From Acidimicrobiia bacterium (GTDB lineage: Bacteria > Actinomycetota > Acidimicrobiia > Spongiisociales > ZC4RG35), in contig JAUXMQ010000045.1 of assembly GCA_030623125.1 (NCBI GenBank), forward strand, positions 1 to 7,620: DNA of 7,620 bases. The letters run 5' to 3'. Below the pieces are notes generated by a model. The model saw nothing but the letters and a program-made list of their open reading frames with translations, searched no databases and was not told where the DNA came from. Shown here piece by piece: positions 6,009-7,620 of the stretch. The translations under genes were made by a program, and so were the position numbers. Each line of letters opens with the position of its first letter. Position 1 is the first letter of the stretch.

Positions 6009-6673
6009 GACTGGTCATCGCCAGGTGCAGCGTCGACTACTCAGGTCGGCTGACCGCCCACCTCCCTGAGGCGACCCGACTCATCATGGTCAAGGCCGAC
6101 GGGACCTTGGCGATCCACTCGGACGGCAATGCTTCCAAACCTCTCAACTGGATGGTCGCTCCCAATGTGCTCGAAATCCACGACGACCGCTGGTTGGTGA
6201 CCAACGGCAAGGGTGAGCATCTGACGATCTGGATTCACGAGATTTTGGCGGACGTCACCCACGATTTGGGTAATGATCCCGGTCTGGAGAAGGACGGAGT
6301 CGAGGCCCATCTCCAAGAGCTGCTGGCAGCCAAGCCATGGGTGTTGGAGGAGGGGCTGACTCTCATCCGACGCGAGTACCCGACCGACATCGGTCCGGTC
6401 GATCTGCTTTGTGTCGACTCCGCCCGGCAGACCGTTGCGATTGAGATCAAGAGACGCGGAGATATCGACGGTGTTGAGCAACTTGCGCGCTACCTCGAAC
6501 GATTGGACAACGATTCTCGTCTTGCACCGGTACGTGGCATCTTTGCCGCTCAGGTGATCGCTCCTCAGGCCCGGGTCATGGCCGGGGCCAGGGGCATCGA
6601 GGCGATCGAGGTCGACTACGACGGGCTGGTTGAGGCCGAGGACGCCGAACTTCGCCTGTTCGACATTCGCTGA
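6005..6673 (+). CDS. nucS: Endonuclease NucS (EndoMS), mismatch-specific
   Basis: 222 residues from ATG 6005 to TGA 6671-6673. NucS cleaves both strands at mismatched bases. It is the key enzyme of the MutS/MutL-independent mismatch repair found in many Actinobacteria and some archaea. The N-terminal dimerisation and DNA-binding half begins MRLVIARCSVDYSGRLTAHL and includes LIMVKADGTLAIHSDG and KPLNWM (45-50), where the tryptophan is expected to contact flipped bases. The C-terminal RecB-like nuclease has GPVDLLCVD (130-138, D133), AIEIKRRG (145-152, E147 and K149) and EQLARYLE (158-165, Q159). These are the usual metal and catalytic residues, all present. The tail ends AELRLFDIR, a short hydrophobic motif like the sliding-clamp-binding tail reported for actinobacterial NucS. 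Length is normal. It overlaps the MFS stop (ATGA) and precedes trmL by 2 nt, so all three are likely one transcript. The Shine-Dalgarno AGGAG supports this start. Confidence 0.95.
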   Translation: MRLVIARCSVDYSGRLTAHLPEATRLIMVKADGTLAIHSDGNASKPLNWMVAPNVLEIHDDRWLVTNGKGEHLTIWIHEILADVTHDLGNDPGLEKDGVEAHLQELLAAKPWVLEEGLTLIRREYPTDIGPVDLLCVDSARQTVAIEIKRRGDIDGVEQLARYLERLDNDSRLAPVRGIFAAQVIAPQARVMAGARGIEAIEVDYDGLVEAEDAELRLFDIR

Positions 6674-6675
6674 CC

Positions 6676-7140
6676 ATGTTTGACATTGTGTTCTACCGAC
6701 CGGAAATCCCGCCAAACACGGGCAATGCCATGCGTCTGGCGGCTGTAACCGGATGTCGGCTCCATCTGATCGAGCCCCTCGGCTTCGCCATGGACGATGC
6801 TAGGCTTCGTCGTGCCGGGATGGATTATCGGGACAAGGCCTCTGTGTCTGTTCACGCCGACCTGGACGCATGGAGGGCAGAGACCGCTCCGTCGCGTGTG
6901 TTCGCCTTCACCGTCGACGCCGAGACGATCTATAGCGAGGTCGAATACCAGGAAGGTGATGCTTTCGTATTCGGTCCCGAGTCAGTGGGTCTGCCCGACG
7001 AGGTTCAAGATCTCGCATGGCTCACACGACGTCTCCGGTTGCCGATGGTGGCCGGGGTTCGCTCCCTCAATCTGTCCAACTCGGCTGCTGTGGTTGTCTT
7101 CGAGGCGTGGCGACAGCTCGGCTTCGACGGCGCCGGCTAG
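6676..7140 (+). CDS. trmL: tRNA (cytidine(34)-2'-O)-methyltransferase, TrmL-like SPOUT enzyme
   Basis: 154 residues from ATG 6676 to TAG 7138-7140. TrmL methylates the 2'-O of the wobble nucleotide of certain leucine tRNAs using S-adenosylmethionine, in the cytosol. SPOUT (SpoU-class) motifs are all visible: motif 1 IPPNTGNAMRLAA (11-23) with N17 and R20; motif 2 FVFGPESVGLP (97-107); and motif 3 LPMVAGVRSLNLSNSAAVVV (122-141), which forms the trefoil knot and AdoMet site. There is no extra N-terminal RNA-binding domain, and the length equals that of the minimal single-domain TrmL family. A different SpoU substrate cannot be excluded, but the small size and the PPNTGN motif favour TrmL. It starts 2 nt after the nucS stop without its own ribosome site, suggesting coupling. 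It converges with the dipeptidase gene, and the two stop codons overlap. Confidence 0.92.
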   Translation: MFDIVFYRPEIPPNTGNAMRLAAVTGCRLHLIEPLGFAMDDARLRRAGMDYRDKASVSVHADLDAWRAETAPSRVFAFTVDAETIYSEVEYQEGDAFVFGPESVGLPDEVQDLAWLTRRLRLPMVAGVRSLNLSNSAAVVVFEAWRQLGFDGAG

Positions 7141-7620
7141 CCCGCCAGCAATCTGAAGGCGATTGCCTCCGAGAGAGTGGCCTTCTCAAGGTCCCCGACG
7201 TCCTGACTCTCGTTGGGCGCGTGGATCGAACTGGTCGGATCCCCACAGCCAATGACAATGATCGGAGCGTCCGGGTAGAGGTCGCCGAACAGAGCGATGA
7301 AGGGGATCGAGCCGCCGGCGCCGACGGCCACGGGATCGGTGCCGTACGCCTCTCTGAAGGCTTCGCTCCAGGCCGTTACCGCCGGGTTGTCGGTGTCAAT
7401 GGTCGTGGCGTCGCCGGCCTCCTCGGACAGGATGTCGATCTTTGCTCCCCATGGCACATTGGCGGTCTGATGATCCTTCAGCGACTGCAAAGCCCCTTGG
7501 GCGTCCTGGCCTGGCGGGATCCTCATGCTCACTTTGGCCCTTGCCATGGGAACGAGTTGGTTGATCGCCTCTGCAACTGGCGGTGCGTCGATAGCAAGAA
7601 CCGAAATTGCCGGTCGTGAC
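7137..7620 (-). CDS. M20-family metallopeptidase (dipeptidase), C-terminal part
   Basis: 161 codons are visible, running off the right edge; stop TAG 7139-7137. M20 enzymes are cytosolic zinc-dependent peptidases that cleave di- and short peptides or N-acyl amino acids. The visible part starts in the lid (dimerisation) domain: RPAISVLAI, then VPMARAKVSMRIPPGQ, where the R-x-PPGQ turn is typical of this domain. It then returns to the catalytic domain with AVGAGGSIPFIALF, whose GGSIP loop binds substrate, and SSIHAPNES, which supplies the last zinc-ligand histidine. The earlier zinc ligands (H-x-D and the E-E pair) must lie beyond the window. A methionine at 7547-7545 is internal, not a start: the frame continues upstream with family-like sequence. 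It is convergent with trmL. Confidence 0.9.
   Translation of the reverse strand, partial: SRPAISVLAIDAPPVAEAINQLVPMARAKVSMRIPPGQDAQGALQSLKDHQTANVPWGAKIDILSEEAGDATTIDTDNPAVTAWSEAFREAYGTDPVAVGAGGSIPFIALFGDLYPDAPIIVIGCGDPTSSIHAPNESQDVGDLEKATLSEAIAFRLLAG

Overview
The window is GC-rich and tightly packed, with many GTG starts, 1-4 nt gene overlaps and candidate leaderless promoters. It carries a NucS-type mismatch endonuclease and an actinobacterial-style class II aldolase, NhaA and 5'-3' exonuclease. Together these point to an actinobacterium, probably one of the less-studied uncultured lineages (Acidimicrobiia-like is my guess). This is inferred from gene content and style, not from any database search.

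Layout. Positions 1-204 (minus) hold a fragment of an FtsX-like ABC permease. It abuts the 3' end of an unrelated small conserved protein (to 418, plus), and the break near 181-204 looks like a rearrangement or assembly junction. A small acidic helical protein (422-775, minus) and a FEN/PIN-type 5'-3' exonuclease (764-1636, plus) diverge with overlapping start codons. A minus-strand operon then runs from 4253 down to 1712: class II fructose-bisphosphate aldolase, Na+/H+ antiporter NhaA, and a previously uncounted 55-residue zinc-ribbon protein, joined by TAGTG and GTGA overlaps. Divergent from it is a DUF454 (YbaN-like) membrane protein (4349-4768, plus). After a long imperfect hairpin comes a plus-strand cluster: MFS transporter, nucS (ATGA overlap) and trmL-like tRNA 2'-O-methyltransferase (2 nt gap). 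It meets, stop codon on stop codon (CTAG), a minus-strand M20-family dipeptidase that runs off the right edge.

Function. Most genes are housekeeping: glycolysis/gluconeogenesis, pH and sodium homeostasis, noncanonical mismatch repair, tRNA wobble modification, peptide turnover. I see no CRISPR array, insertion sequence, tRNA, rRNA, phage gene or defence island, and no clear novel multi-gene system. The items most worth a second look are the junction at the left end, the mirrored leaderless start pair at 751-788, the repeated TAACTT-N5-GTGATG start signal, the overlooked zinc-ribbon gene and the hairpin at 4775-4821.
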